Counted from the stretch's first letter, positions 1-8,479 are shown. The stretch: DNA of 24,696 nt from Sphaeroforma sirkka (GCA_001586965.3 LUCW03001424.1:1-24696), one strand, 5' to 3'. Program-made: numbers and translations. Notes: generated by a model not told the origin, from the sequence alone.

Positions 1-1
1 T

Positions 2-103
2 GCGATAATTGCGCCACCAGTTATACACGTGCTTTCCCTTCCATTGCACCACAACATCAATCTCATGTCCCAGCAAACAGACATGCGCATGAATGACCGG
101 TAA
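2..103 (+). pseudogene. copia protease C-terminus / GAG-pre-integrase linker fragment
   Basis: Frame 2 reads HVLSLPL-HHNINLMS (26-70). This resembles the conserved copia stretch after the aspartic protease, roughly V-L-x-(V/L)-P-x-L-x-x-N-L-(L/M)-S. The frame closes with TAA at 101-103. The catalytic DSG would lie upstream of the window. The assignment rests on this short motif plus its position before the integrase, so it is moderate only. Confidence 0.45.
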
Positions 104-388
104 TGCGCTCGAAGCTGTATTGATGGTGCCAACCATTTATCCGGAAGCATGTGGCTCAGGCTGAAAACTTGGGGAGTCGCACTCATTGATGCGATATTTG
201 CAAAACCGTACTGCACTGACGAAATCAGCCTACTCTCAGCGCGCGACGACTCATTTGATTCACCAACAATATGATGTACATATTACTACAGAAGCTTCGA
301 GAAACCATAACGGTACATGCCAAAAAGCACAGAATATACTGTGTACACATCGACGACATAGCTATGACTGCCAGTTTGGAACCATCAG
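104..388 (+). other. Copia spacer, no domain recognised
   Basis: This stretch lies between the post-protease motif and the integrase zinc domain of the copia remnant. In intact copia elements this is the variable part of the GAG-pre-integrase region. Open frames exist on both strands but none shows a motif I recognise, so I treat them as chance or decayed sequence. No promoter, RNA gene or repeat was seen. Confidence 0.4.
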
Positions 389-661
389 CCAGAGAAATGC
401 AACCAGATTTCATGGCACAACAGGCTCGCGCACCCCAGCTACGTCCCAAAAGATTTACCATACATACTAAGGCAACCAGACGAACGATGCAAAGTATGTA
501 CTATTGCTAAGAAAGAAGAAGAACAAGCCACAAACAAGGAACGACAGCACGAACCTACTACAGAACCTCTCGAGTTGGTCTTCGCGGACATAATAGGTCC
601 GTTCGTAACGTCAATAGGATCCAACACCCACTCTGCCATCAATCATAGACGATTTTTCTAG
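389..661 (+). pseudogene. copia integrase N-terminus: H2C2 zinc domain and first catalytic Asp
   Basis: In frame 2 the protein reads WHNRLAHP (413-436), then CKVCTIAK (488-511), then LELVFADIIGPF (572-607). This is the copia GAG-pre-integrase/H2C2 pattern: His codons at 416 and 431, Cys codons at 488 and 497. The next motif contains the first Asp of the DDE triad (587-589, FAD-I-I-GP). The frame ends at an in-frame TAG (659-661); recognisable sequence (YIKKYPIRDLKATSILDAL) continues in the same frame beyond it. The domain would bring two DNA ends together for strand transfer in the intact element. Here it is interrupted and non-functional. Confidence 0.8.
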
Positions 662-1117
662 TATATCAAAAAGTATCCGATCCGCGATCTGAAAGCGACA
701 TCAATTTTAGATGCTTTATGTTACATTCCTTTGATGAATGATACATCTTAAGTCATCGCCGAGTTCGGTGCATACAAATGGATCGAGGCACACAGTTTAC
801 AGCATAAGCGTAACGAGGCGCATGCTTGCGTATTTGGGATACTGTTCGAGGTGCGCACCTACGGCCACGCCACAATACCATGGCAGGAGTAGAGACTCCA
901 TGGTACACTGTTCTCCTAGAATGCTTGCACAACTGAAGTATGCACGTCTACCGACTACTATGTGGGCTGAATCACTGATTCAAAACCACCAACATATACA
1001 ATGCTATACCTACCAACAAGAAGGGCTCATCCCCATACGAGAAATTTACAGGATACGCGTTTCCGATGAATATGTTAGAACATTTGGGTGTTACATCGCA
1101 TAGAAGAACCGTGATCA
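662..1117 (+). pseudogene. copia integrase catalytic core, frameshifted
   Basis: The rest of the DDE core is scattered over frames. Frame 1 gives DRGTQFT (781-801), holding the second catalytic Asp at 781-783. It also gives AGVETPWYTVLLEC (883-924), where GVE (Glu codon 892-894) fits the copia NGVAER third catalytic residue in degraded form. Frame 3 gives PTTMWAES, the usual copia W-A-E after the core. A further shift gives KKGSSPYEKFTGYAFP (from about 1018), equivalent to the copia SPYE motif. At least three frameshifts and a stop make this a pseudogene. Confidence 0.75.
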
Positions 1118-1402
1118 GACGGCAAACTCGACGACAAAGCACGGGATGGCATTCTTCTTGCGCAACCCTTGGACACAACACCGGACTCGTATCGTATATA
1201 CTCACCACTGACCAAGCGTAGAATACAAAGCCGAGACGTCTATATATTCGAAGATGAATTCTTTGCCTGGGAAGACAACAAATGTACAAGCGCTATCGCA
1301 CCACCTCACACCACGAACAGTAGTACATTTCCTCCAAATCGAGAATGGCGATTTCCAAACAGACGCAAGGACAACATCGACAATGGAATATATACTTAGC
1401 CA
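1118..1402 (+). pseudogene. copia integrase C-terminal region
   Basis: Frame 2 reads KLDDKARDGILLAQPL, then SYRIYSPLTKRRIQSRDVYI and FEDEFFAWED. This matches the conserved copia segment with a K-x-D-x-(K/R)-(A/S)-x-x-G-I start, a Y-R-x-Y-x-P module and the S-R-D-V-x-F-x-E end. It is the longest single-frame piece of the integrase here (1118 to the TAG ending near 1399). It is followed by a low-similarity linker as usual before RT. Confidence 0.75.
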
Positions 1403-1556
1403 ACAAGCCTAGCCAACTGTGACGCACAATTCAAGCAACCCAGAATAACTACAGACAACTTCATCGTCAACACAACAACCTGCTGAGAGCCAGAAGTACA
1501 TACCGTCGAGTCGGAGGCTGCTGCAGCGACTACCAAAAACACAACATTATCTCGAA
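1403..1556 (+). other. Integrase-RT linker of the copia remnant
   Basis: This lies between the S-R-D-V motif and RT. In intact copia elements it is a poorly conserved hydrophilic linker. I see no motif, repeat or RNA gene in it. Confidence 0.4.
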
Positions 1557-2043
1557 AGCAACCATCGCTAGAAGAACGGCAGAAGGTCGCCAAGTCTCGA
1601 GAACTGCGGGACCTCGCGATAGATGATAATAATGTCGACTGGTATCACGATAGCCGTCGTAAGAGACGAACTCCTAGCAATACGCACACTATCAATTCAG
1701 CAACTGCAGCAATGGAACCGAAAACATACAAAGGTATATATGAGATGCCAAGCGCAGCCAGGGTTGGGAGAATCAGCACGTTCAGAGATGGAGAGCATGG
1801 TAATACAGCGCAAGGCATTCATTCTAATTGACAACAAACCGCGAGAGAAATCATTCTTCCCCTCTCGATGGGTCTTCAAGGCAAAAACGTATGAATCAGG
1901 ACAAGTCACACGACTCAAATCGCGTCTGAACGTAGCAGCATTAAATGCAAAACAGAGAATTGATTACGATGAAAGCTATGCCCCAGTAGTAGCCAAGGAA
2001 GCACTCAGAATCTGTCACAGCTCTAATGGCACACTATGACATG
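1557..2043 (+). pseudogene. copia reverse transcriptase, fingers domain
   Basis: Frame 2 gives a charged linker (EERQKVAKSRELRDLAIDD) and then EPKTYKGIYEMPSAAR, the copia RT start. A shift to frame 3 continues with ARSEMESMVIQRKAF, SRWVFKAKTYESGQVTRLKS and RIDYDESYAPVV. These are the copia hallmarks W-V-F-K-x-K, the (K/R)-x-R-L basic segment and D-Y-x-E-(T/S)-Y-A-P-V-V. The usual KARLVA is degraded to KSRLNVAA. The fragment holds the template-gripping part but not the catalytic Asp residues. Confidence 0.85.
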
Positions 2044-2454
2044 GACATTCGAAAATACGATACAATCTCGGCCTACCTCACTCAATAACTGGATACCCCT
2101 AGCTACATGCGAGTGCCTCAAGGATACGATCTCATCGAACATCTATTGGATCCGTCTCAGAAAAAACTATACGAAACGCACAAGCAAGGAGACACAAAGG
2201 TTGTATGTCGAGTTGACCGTTGCGTATACGGTCTACCACCTAGCGGACACTACTGGTTTAAAGCTATCCATCGATTTGCTATACAGCACAGTTATAAACA
2301 AGCACAATCGGATGGAGCACTGTTCATCAAACAAACACACAGTGGACCTTGTTTCATTATTGTACACGTAGATGACAAAATTGTAGCATGCCAGAGTAAG
2401 ACCGACGGACAGAAACTTGCTGACGCAATGAAAGGCAGAATGGAACACTGTTGA
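2026..2454 (+). pseudogene. copia reverse transcriptase, palm domain with HVDD box
   Basis: Frame 1 begins with DMDIRKYDTISAYLTQ, a degraded motif A containing the first catalytic Asp. It has an in-frame TAA just after it, then reopens at 2107 with MRVPQGYDL, VDRCVYGLPPSGHYWFKA and CFIIVHVDDKIVA. V-H-V-D-D (Asp codons 2371-2376) is the copia YVDD box with Tyr replaced by His. YGLPPSGHYWF corresponds to the copia Y-G-L-(K/P)-Q-(S/A)-x-R-x-W module. A TGA at 2452-2454 separates it from the thumb. Confidence 0.85.
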
Positions 2455-2455
2455 T

Positions 2456-2924
2456 ATGGGCCTACCGCTATGGTTTCTCAAGTGCCAAGTAGAAATACAC
2501 CCTGGAAGAGTACGTCTCCATCAACAACAATACTTAAGAGAAATATTGCAGGAATGGAGGTTGATAGACTGTAAACCGGCATGGGTGCCAATTCTAGAAT
2601 CGGACTATGAAGTAACAGACAAACATGCATATCTCCCGAAAAAGGCGGCAAGCTCAGACGTCCCAACAGACACAATATATAACAAGCTAGTGGGTCAGCT
2701 ACGATACCTTGTAAATCAAACACGAGTGGATATATGCTTTGCAGTTTCGATTCTAAGTCGCTATCTGATAGCACCTCAGTACCACCACTTCAGAGGTGCC
2801 AAGTACCAAGCGCTGTTTGAATTATTTCGCTGGTACTCAGGATTTCGGACTCGAATACACAAACAAAGAACCATGTATTCCCTATCTGAGTGCAGACAGT
2901 AGCTTTGCTAGCGATGACTCCTAA
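2456..2924 (+). pseudogene. copia RT thumb and truncated RNase H start
   Basis: The frame at 2456-2902 reads GLPLWFLKCQV, LHQQQYLREILQEW, NKLVGQLRYLVNQTRVDICF and VSILSRYLIAPQYHHFRGAK. These match the copia thumb: S/H-Q-x-x-Y-x-x-x-I-L, then Y-x-x-x-(V/L)-G-x-L-x-Y-L and T-R-(P/V)-D-I. A shift to frame 3 gives EYTNKEPCIPYLSADSSFAS, the beginning of RNase H with the first catalytic Asp, ending at TAA 2922-2924. The rest of RNase H is absent here; recognisable copia sequence stops just before the repeat at 2936. Confidence 0.8.
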
Positions 2925-2935
2925 ATTTCTCTTTC

Positions 2936-2990
2936 AGATCCGGTCCTCAGGTCCGGTCCTAAATATCTGCTTAGGATACGTTGTCCACAG
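2936..2990 (-). repeat. CCGGTCCT boundary repeat, left copy (possible G1 LTR remnant)
   Basis: Two CCGGTCCT units (2940-2947 and 2953-2960) are followed by a 30-bp stretch ending in TTGTCCACAG. The 40 bp at 2951-2990 align without gaps to 24335-24374 in the same orientation with 9 differences. The minus strand begins TGTGGACAA at 2989, fitting an LTR start (TG) for the minus-strand element to its right. Whether it is a true, shrunken LTR or a minisatellite shared by both flanks is not settled. Confidence 0.5.
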
Positions 2991-3430
2991 ATTTGGTCGT
3001 CGCTCCCTGTGCGAGTATCATGACGACGTCCCCCGTCTTAAATTCAATTAACTCAATTTTACGCAGCTGATCCGTAGCTTCTGCCATGGCATCAGTATAC
3101 TTAATTGTTCACTGATGAAGTTTTGGTAGTATGGTCTTCTCCAAATCATCCAGCCCTTTTAACCATGCATCATTCGAAGTAGGAACATGACCAGGTAAAT
3201 CATCAGTCATATTTGCAAACGGGTATATAGTAAACGGTAGAGGTTCATCCCACAACTCCGGACAACCAACACACAATGCGCGCACACATTTGTGGATTCC
3301 CTTAAGTCGGCGCTCTGCCGCGCCCAATGTCTGCGGGTGGTAAGGTTGGGACGTCTTGTGTATAATGTCCAACGCTCGTGTGATGGATTTGACAATATTG
3401 TTTACAAATTCGGTGCCCTCGTCACTCTGA
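2991..3430 (-). pseudogene. G1 integrase core, second half, and C-terminal module
   Basis: Minus-strand reading gives IQSDEGTEFVNNIVKS with the second catalytic Asp (codon 3421-3423), then SQPYHPQTLGAAERRLKGIH with the catalytic Glu (3313-3315). P-Y-H-P-Q-T is the gypsy integrase signature. The frame ends LPKLHQ-stop at 3109. Another frame carries KIELIEFKTGDVVMILAQGA (about 2995-3060), similar to the F-x-x-G-D-x-V start of the GPY/F module. No GPY/F itself or chromodomain follows: the sequence runs into the boundary repeat, so the C-terminus is truncated or decayed. Confidence 0.8.
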
Positions 3431-3452
3431 ATCTAACGATGATATTAGGGTT

Positions 3453-3660
3453 TTAGAACACTGACATTAACTCTGCCGCCACTGTCTTTGCATCCTTCGC
3501 AGATATCGCCCGTAGAATAGAGTAACCCGACGCCACATCAAGCACATGTAAAATGAATTTGTTTCCTTTAGTGGATGTGACCGCCATAGGAATGAGATCC
3601 CAGGGGTACTGAGCGGCAATATTTATTATACGATGAAATCCCTTCTTCATCATATCGTTG
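3453..3660 (-). pseudogene. G1 integrase core, first half
   Basis: The minus frame reads YPWDLIPMAV, then GNKFILHVLDVASGYSILRA and ISAKDAKTVAAELMSVF before a stop. W-D-L-I-P-M holds the first DDE aspartate (codon 3597-3599). VLDVASGYS is the conserved strand that follows in gypsy integrases (V-x-D-x-x-S-x-Y). A frameshift near 3430-3455 separates it from the second half. Immediately upstream in element sense lies the triplicated zinc domain. Confidence 0.75.
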
Positions 3661-4604
3661 CCCAAGCATGTGCGACATAACGACCTCTTCTGTAATTGGA
3701 AGCATCTGGTCCCAGTTATGCCCATCATCCCGCATCTGTTGTACTGTAACTGCTGGGGCCGGATGTCCTTGTTCATGAAATTGCCATGTCAACTGTGCAC
3801 GACGGTTCGCTTCCTCGTGCCCTGGATGTTTCATCACTGTAGCGCCCGCACATATCTCAGAAATTTGTGCAGCGATCGTCGCGTTCGTTTCGTCATCACC
3901 GGTTGTGCCCAATCTTCCTGATAACGTGTACTAGCGTCTTCACAGGCAATATTTATTAAACGATGAAATCCCTTCTTCATCATATCGTTGCCCAAGCATG
4001 TGCGACATAACGACCTCTTCTGTAATTGGAAGCATCTGGTCCCAGTTATGCCCATCATCCCGCATCTGTTGTACTGTAACTGCTGGGGCCGGATGTCCTT
4101 GTTCATGAAATTGCCATGTCAACTGTGCACGACGGTTCGCTTCCTCGTGCCCTGGATGTTTCATCACTGTAGCGCCCGCACATATCTCAGAAATTTGTGC
4201 AGCGATCGTCGCGTTCGTTTCGTCATCACCGGTTGTGCCCAATCTTCCTGATAACGTGTACTAGCGTCTTCACAGGCAATATTTATTAAACGATGAAATC
4301 CCTTCTTCATCATATCGTTGCCCAAGCATGTGCGACATAACGACCTCTTCTGTAATTGGAAGCATCTGGTCCCAGTTATGCCCATCATCCCGCATCTGTT
4401 GTACTGTAACTGCTGGGGCCGGATGTCCTTGTTCATGAAATTGCCATGTCAACTGTGCACGACGGTTCGCTTCCTCGTGCCCTGGATGTTTCATCACTGT
4501 AGCGCCCGCACATATCTCAGAAATTTGTGCAGCGATCGTCGCGTTCGTTTCGTCATCACCGGTTGTGCCCAATCTTCCTGATAACGTGTACTAGCGTCTT
4601 CACA
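3615..4604 (-). repeat. 330-bp perfect tandem triplication covering the integrase zinc domain
   Basis: Three direct units of exactly 330 bp are present: 3615-3944, 3945-4274 and 4275-4604. The only difference I see is near the unit start (ATTATA in unit 1 against ATTAAA in units 2 and 3). On the minus strand each unit carries FHEQGHPAPAVTVQQMRDDG in one frame and SLCRTCLGND in another. These are the His half and the Cys-x2-Cys half of the H2C2 integrase N-terminal domain, separated by the same frameshift in every unit. 330 is a multiple of three, so each unit keeps phase, but no unit encodes an intact finger. The near identity means the amplification is recent or homogenised, or an assembly artefact. 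Confidence 0.95.
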
Positions 4605-5118
4605 CACAGGTACCTCCAAGCCTAAGTCACACCAAAACGATGGATTGGCTTTGTACCCAGATGGAGAGCCAATACGTACCACAATAGTATGCTCCCACGG
4701 GTATTTACCACAAGCCTGTGAGCCATGCTTCAAGAATGTGTGCCGTACGTGGGATAAGTAACGGGTCTGCTTGCATCATCGACAGAAGTAACGGGAATCA
4801 GGGTACACGGTTTTTCAATGGCAAACATATTGTTGCCGACGCCTTTTCCTGCAACCCTCTACGCAACACCTTATGTATAAGACGACATAGTGGGTTCATT
4901 CATGCGTTGTATTTGCTCCAGTCAAACTTAAAACACCCCGTCATCCTTGTCGTACGACCAGCATTGACGAAGATGAACGATATGACTCGAGGCAAAGACG
5001 TCGACGTCGTTTGGTCCAAAGTGTTTCTGGATCTGGTCAAAGAAATCCGGAAACAACTTCCAACATGACGTATAGAACACCGCGGGGTAGTTGATATCCA
5101 CCGTGCCCTCATGAACAC
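4605..5118 (-). pseudogene. G1 methyltransferase-like (Dam-like) domain and linker
   Basis: In element sense, after RNase H, a minus frame reads HFGPNDVDVFASSHIVHL, then FKFDWSKYNA, a stop, and MNPLCRLIHKVLR (about 4862-5030). The same module in A/B/D reads WGPFTVDMFAAEHNKQ and LSKHNAWANPP. Later comes YPWEHTIVVRIGSPSG (4648-4700), equivalent to TPWKHTIVCRIGP in A/B. The pattern (F/W)-G-P-x2-V-D-x-F-A, then D-x-S-K-x-N-A, then N-P is that of the Dam-like domain found after RNase H in DIRS elements. Here the tetrad is N-P-L-C and a TGA replaces the preceding Trp codon. Function, if any, is unknown and this copy is dead. Confidence 0.6.
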
Positions 5119-5122
5119 GACT

Positions 5123-5520
5123 TCACATGTCTGGTAACTTGTTCAGTTCTCCAGGTACATGTGTAATAGTAAAATTGAACTGTGCAATAATATGATGCCA
5201 TCGTTGTAACATACTATTCAGCTTCAGCTGAGTGTTCATGTATATGAGAGCCTTATGGTCTGTGTGTACAGTAAACCGCTGTCCAATGAGATGATCATGA
5301 AAGTGAACCAGAGCATAGGTAAGTGCTAATAATTCTTTCATCCGGGTTGCATATGTCTGCTGTGTCTTGTTGAGTGTCTTTAAGAAGACCATCAGGTAAT
5401 GTTGCGTCCGTCAATCAATTAAAACAATGCGCCACCAATCCCATAATCGCTTGCATCCGTTTCTAACTCAAGTGGTACACCATCAACAGGAAAGTTAAAC
5501 CTGACTGCCGACACGATAGC
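5123..5520 (-). pseudogene. G1 RNase H
   Basis: One minus frame reads PVDGVPLELETDASDYGIGG (about 5432-5492) with the catalytic T-D-A-S-D (Asp codon 5455-5457). Another (5123-5392) reads TQQTYATRMKELLALTYAL, FTVHTDHKALIYM, RWHHIIAQFNFTITHVPG and LPDM. K-E-L-L-A, H-T-D-H-K and H-V-P-G are standard Ty3/gypsy RNase H motifs covering the second and third catalytic positions. A frameshift near 5395 splits them. The enzyme would remove genomic RNA during reverse transcription. Confidence 0.85.
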
Positions 5521-5648
5521 CTTCTTTATCTGATCCCACCCCTAATCGATGTTCTGGCTTCCAACGACTTTAGAAAACGTGCTCCTTCGGCTTAAGTTTA
5601 GAAAACGTTCGGAGTGGAGCTACCTTGTGTGCAAAGTTAGGTAGATGC
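5521..5648 (-). other. G1 RT-RNase H connection, decayed
   Basis: This stretch lies between the G1 RT thumb and RNase H. In frame fragments only weakly resemble the gypsy connection subdomain. No motif, repeat or RNA gene is visible. Confidence 0.35.
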
Positions 5649-6521
5649 TCATGTAGGAAGTTTGCTAATCCTAACGCAGAGGCAATATCCCTTGGACAGT
5701 GGAACTGACCAGTCAACTAAATGTTGCTGTTTCTCATGATCCACGTCAATGCCTTTAGCTGATATTTTCTTTCCCAGGACCATCACCACTCGCACCGCAA
5801 AGTGACATTTCTTCTGATTAAGTTTGAAGTTATTCTCCGTCAGGCGTCGAATGACCTCTTGAACCGTAGCAATGTGCTTCTCATAGTCGTCCGACGCAAT
5901 TATTAGGTCATCAACATTACATTGCACGTCCAATCCCGCCATCAAATTCCTGATTGTGCGTTGAAATTATGACGTGAGTGTCGTCAATCCAGAGGGAGCC
6001 GACGTAAACGAGTACCGCTGACTATCCCATGTAAATGAAAACATATGCTGCGAATCGACGTGCACCGGTAACCGATGGTATGCGGCCGATAAGTCCAACG
6101 TGGTATAGCATCGCTTGCCCTTCAAGTTGCTAATGATCTCGTTGACCTTCGGAAGCGTAAACTATTTGCCCGGATTATGTGCGTTGATCTGCCGCAGGTC
6201 CAAGCACACGCGCACCTTAACAAGTTCACCCGACGGTGTGAATGACGGTACTGCCAACAAAGGAAGGTTGACAATCGACGCCGATGTTCGACGATTGGTG
6301 ACCAATTCGTGTCCCCATTTGTGTACTTGCTTCGTTACATGTGGTTTGTATTTGTCAGATACAAAATTTCCTGTCTGCCGACGTAAGCCCAGGAGTTTAT
6401 CCCGAGGAATAGGGAGTGACATCCCACTACCAGGGAGTGTGCAGCGAGCTGCATCCAGAATAGTGTCATTAGCATCGAGGTATTGGCGTACGCGTGCGCG
6501 TATATCATCTGGCTTGGACAA
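5649..6521 (-). pseudogene. G1 reverse transcriptase
   Basis: On the minus strand 6162-6521 ends with PLLAVPSFTPSGELVKVRVC and LDLRQINAH, the gypsy RT fingers. After an in-frame TAG the same frame continues FTLPKVNEIISNLKGKRCY, TTLDLSAAYHRLPV (motif A Asp), FSFTWDSQRYSF and SAPSGL. A stop follows, then LMAGLDVQCNVDDLIIASDD (5649-5945), where N-V-D-D replaces the usual Y-V/I-D-D. Both palm Asp residues remain but the aromatic is lost. KLNQKKCHFA and VLGKKIS are typical downstream gypsy motifs. Multiple stops make it inactive. Confidence 0.85.
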
Positions 6522-7033
6522 ATTGGGGCCATTCGAAGATTGATCGATTCCAGTAGTTCATCCATAACTTTACGATTAATCTCTGGAAATGGGGATATTA
6601 ATCTGGTTAAGCATAATCCCAACTCACCCATAATATCCATACCCAGTATTTTATCAATGTTATCCGGTAGGTTCACAAGTTCAAATGTACAACACAGTAG
6701 CAGCTGACCCGTACTGGACCTTTGTTGCTTGTATTTTGCCCAAACGTGAAGTCCTGAAGCATTGTCCGCCAAGTATATGTAACTATCCTTGGCCGGTGGT
6801 GCAATAGAGAGGTGTGCCTTAGCCGCGGATGCCTGAGTGATAACTGAACGGTTGGCCCCCGTGTCAATTAGGGTGCGCATGTCATGTCCGTTCACTTGTA
6901 AAGTAACATATATACGGTTGTCAGTAGGAAACAATTTATCTTTTACTGCAAATATTCTTGTTACCGTACGACCAAATGACATGCACGTGTTCACATCAGG
7001 CACCTCCCGCCTGTCAATTCGAATCTGTTCCAT
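6522..7033 (-). pseudogene. G1 aspartic protease
   Basis: The open frame at 6335-7033 reads FAVKDKLFP, RIYVTLQVNGHDMRTLIDTG, then ANRSVITQ. It then has DNIDKILGMDIMGELGLCL. D-T-G-A is the retropepsin active site, and I-L-G-M-D-x-(M/L) is the second conserved retropepsin turn. It would act as a homodimer that matures the Gag-Pol polyprotein. The frame then overruns RT sequence in the wrong phase, showing a frameshift before RT. This is one of the better preserved G1 domains. Confidence 0.8.
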
Positions 7034-7177
7034 CTTCTCAACCGTCGGATGTCTGCTCTTCTTCCATCAACTCATCGTCACTCTGCACATACGACTCATC
7101 GACCAAGTCATGAATGTGCATCACTTCGGTCGCTCTAGTCTCGGTGGTTCGTTGATCAGGCATAATATCACCGTCTA
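7034..7177 (-). other. G1 gag-protease spacer
   Basis: This short stretch lies between the decayed gag zinc region and the protease. Minus-strand reading is rich in acidic residues in places but has stops and no recognisable motif. Confidence 0.3.
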
Positions 7178-7755
7178 CTAATTTAAAGTACCCAATCCGT
7201 GAGTCCCACATGTCGATGTGCTTGTAGCCGATGTACGTTGAACTATAGCCCCACCATTTTGTGTGCGGCTACTTGTGCTAGCCTGGACCGGTACTCGTTG
7301 TAAGTTAGGACAACGACTTACATGTTCTAATCCCGGCGGAATGGTTTGCTCACATGATCGACAACGAACCCGTGGGTTCGACGTAGGCGGTGCATACGAG
7401 TTAGCGTGTGTATTCGCCTCCGTACGCAAATTTGAACGTGGTCGCGAGTTGTTTCCCGGAATCCGTTGAGGCCACGAAAACGTGTCCTGGCGATTTCTTC
7501 TGCTTTGTCAATATTCACACGGAATGCATCACGCATCTTCTCAGACAAGTAGTTTCGCCACTGTGGATGCATTTGAAGAGTATCCCGGTAGTACGCCCCA
7601 CCTGCAGTTTGGCGCATAAGATTAAGTATACCATGGTTGCGGTATACCTGTAGAGGGTTCTCATACTGTCGCATTTCCATGAAATCCACCTGGCGTTCAA
7701 AATCACGAATCTGAGTATCAAGCGATACCGATGGCTTCAGCTTCATGCATGCTAA
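7178..7755 (-). pseudogene. G1 gag, truncated at its start by LTR insertion
   Basis: The minus frame at 7327-7746 reads LACMKLKPSVSLDTQIRDFE and LQMHPQWRNYLSEKMRDAFR, typical of a retroelement Gag capsid in hydrophobic/charged spacing though too diverged for a family name. After a shift, 7178-7429 has VRCRSCEQTIPPGLEHVSRC, a C-x2-C-x9-H-x3-C knuckle, non-canonical in spacing compared with C-x2-C-x4-H-x4-C. There is no proper Gag N-terminus: coding continues right up to the LTR at 7756. A candidate start, MALLTEFTYSDWNN, lies beyond the inserted block at about 24026-24068. Confidence 0.65.
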
Positions 7756-7918
7756 TGTAAACTTCGATGGAAATTACTAGGTTTCAAACTATATTAAACT
7801 AAAATACAATTTAGTCAGTTAGGATTTAGCAGTGGTAGCTTGTGTAAGAATGATCGGGACTGCCTCTTGTTAAGAGCCTAAATATCCTCGATCACACAGG
7901 GCGTACCTCTAGCTGTTC

Positions 7919-7924
7919 TTTATT
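7919..7924 (-). terminator. Possible polyadenylation signal in left LTR
   Basis: AATAAA on the minus strand about 210 bp downstream of the putative TATA box, in the order expected for LTR transcription and 3'-end formation. The hexamer is retained in the right LTR. Motif-only evidence. Confidence 0.3.
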
Positions 7925-8136
7925 GAATAATTTTCACTAGAAGTACTAAATGTTCATGACCACTTGCCTAATTTGTAAATAGACATAATAACGTAAGTCA
8001 CGTTAATACATTAGCTGATATAAATAAAGTTCCATCTGAAGAAAAGTTAAAAAAAAAAAAAAAGACTTATTGGATTTTGGAGATTGGCGGGAGGACCAAA
8101 ATCAATAAGTAGTAGTTCGGAGATTATAAAATTTAG

Positions 8137-8142
8137 TTTATA
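8137..8142 (-). promoter_or_regulatory. Possible TATA box in left LTR
   Basis: TATAAA on the minus strand about 210 bp into the LTR (context ATTATAAACT). Position within U3 fits an RNA polymerase II promoter for the element. Only the motif supports it, and the region is AT-rich. Confidence 0.3.
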
Positions 8143-8350
8143 ATATCCTACATCTACTAATGTCTCAAATAGGTCCAAGTAGATGAGTCATACCAAATAC
8201 TCAGGCTATTGGAGCCATCAAAGTGAATTTAGAACACTTTGGAAATATTGGAAAAAGAGCTTGTACTAATTATTTAAAATAAAAATAAAACCAATGTATT
8301 ATCTCAATTGATCTTGATATTTTAGACTGACCGGAGGCCGTATTTCTACA

Positions 8351-8364
8351 TAGCCCCCCAGTAG
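8351..8364 (-). promoter_or_regulatory. Polypurine tract of copy A
   Basis: Minus strand reads CTACTGGGGGGCTA directly abutting the LTR start TGTAGAAATA. A G-rich purine run next to the 3' LTR is the expected primer for plus-strand DNA synthesis. Copy B has the same tract at 18050-18063. Confidence 0.7.
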
Positions 8365-8479
8365 CTTTTAGAACTACGAACGTACGTTAAGATACGATCT
8401 AGTTGGTAAAGCGAAAACCAAAGTAAAAAACGGTTTCGGTCATGACTTATCGAGTAAGTATGTGCCTATATGTACGAGT
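8365..8479 (-). other. Copy A 3' untranslated spacer
   Basis: Non-coding sequence between the stop of the integrase C-terminal tail and the polypurine tract, conserved in copy B. No motif recognised. Confidence 0.5.

Larger units (their letters stand above)
1..2924 (+). mobile_element. Ty1/copia retrotransposon remnant, left part (outermost layer)
   Basis: Translated pieces on the plus strand follow the copia order: end of protease/GAG-pre-integrase, integrase, RT, RNase H. Integrase before RT is the copia arrangement and excludes Ty3/gypsy. The pieces sit in all three frames with several internal stops, so the element is dead. No 5' LTR, gag or complete protease is inside the window; the element begins before base 1. 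It stops abruptly at the start of RNase H, where CCGGTCCT-type repeat sequence and then a minus-strand gypsy element begin, consistent with insertion into the copia RNase H. A possible continuation is seen at 24377-24560. Confidence 0.85.
2936..7755 (-). mobile_element. Ty3/gypsy-like element G1, 3' portion (gag to integrase)
   Basis: Read on the minus strand from 7755 leftwards, the order is gag, protease, RT, RNase H, methyltransferase-like domain, integrase H2C2 and integrase core. RT before integrase is the Ty3/gypsy order. All coding parts carry frameshifts or stops. It ends at the CCGGTCCT repeat beside the copia remnant. Its gag is cut at 7755/7756 by the LTR of the 16-kb block, and a likely gag start is found beyond that block at 24026-24065. 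G1 is a different family from A/B/C, with a conventional DTG protease, but shares their methyltransferase-like module. Confidence 0.8.
7756..8350 (-). repeat. Left LTR, full length (3' LTR of copy A)
   Basis: In element sense it starts TGTAGAAATA (8350-8341) and ends GAAGTTTACA (7765-7756), so TGTA...TACA are matching inverted ends. It sits immediately after a G6 polypurine tract, as a 3' LTR should. It is 595 bp long. The same sequence, inverted, is at 23438-24025, and the first 258 bp recur at 17792-18049. A 15-bp T run in LTR sense occurs at 8063-8049. Confidence 0.85.

Noticed and set aside
2925..2937. Splice acceptor (TTTCTCTTTCAG) next to the copia stop
   Set aside because: It lies at an element junction with no coding frame continuing across it; a pyrimidine tract alone is weak evidence.
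3658..4581. Plus-strand 87-codon open frames repeated three times
   Set aside because: They are antisense to the integrase zinc domain and repeat only because the DNA is triplicated.
3615..4604. CRISPR-like array
   Set aside because: Units are 330 bp, contiguous and coding-derived, without short repeats separated by unique spacers.
8023..8064. Processed pseudogene or SINE ending in poly(A)
   Set aside because: The sequence is internal to the LTR and present in the inverted LTR copy; no separate target duplication is seen.
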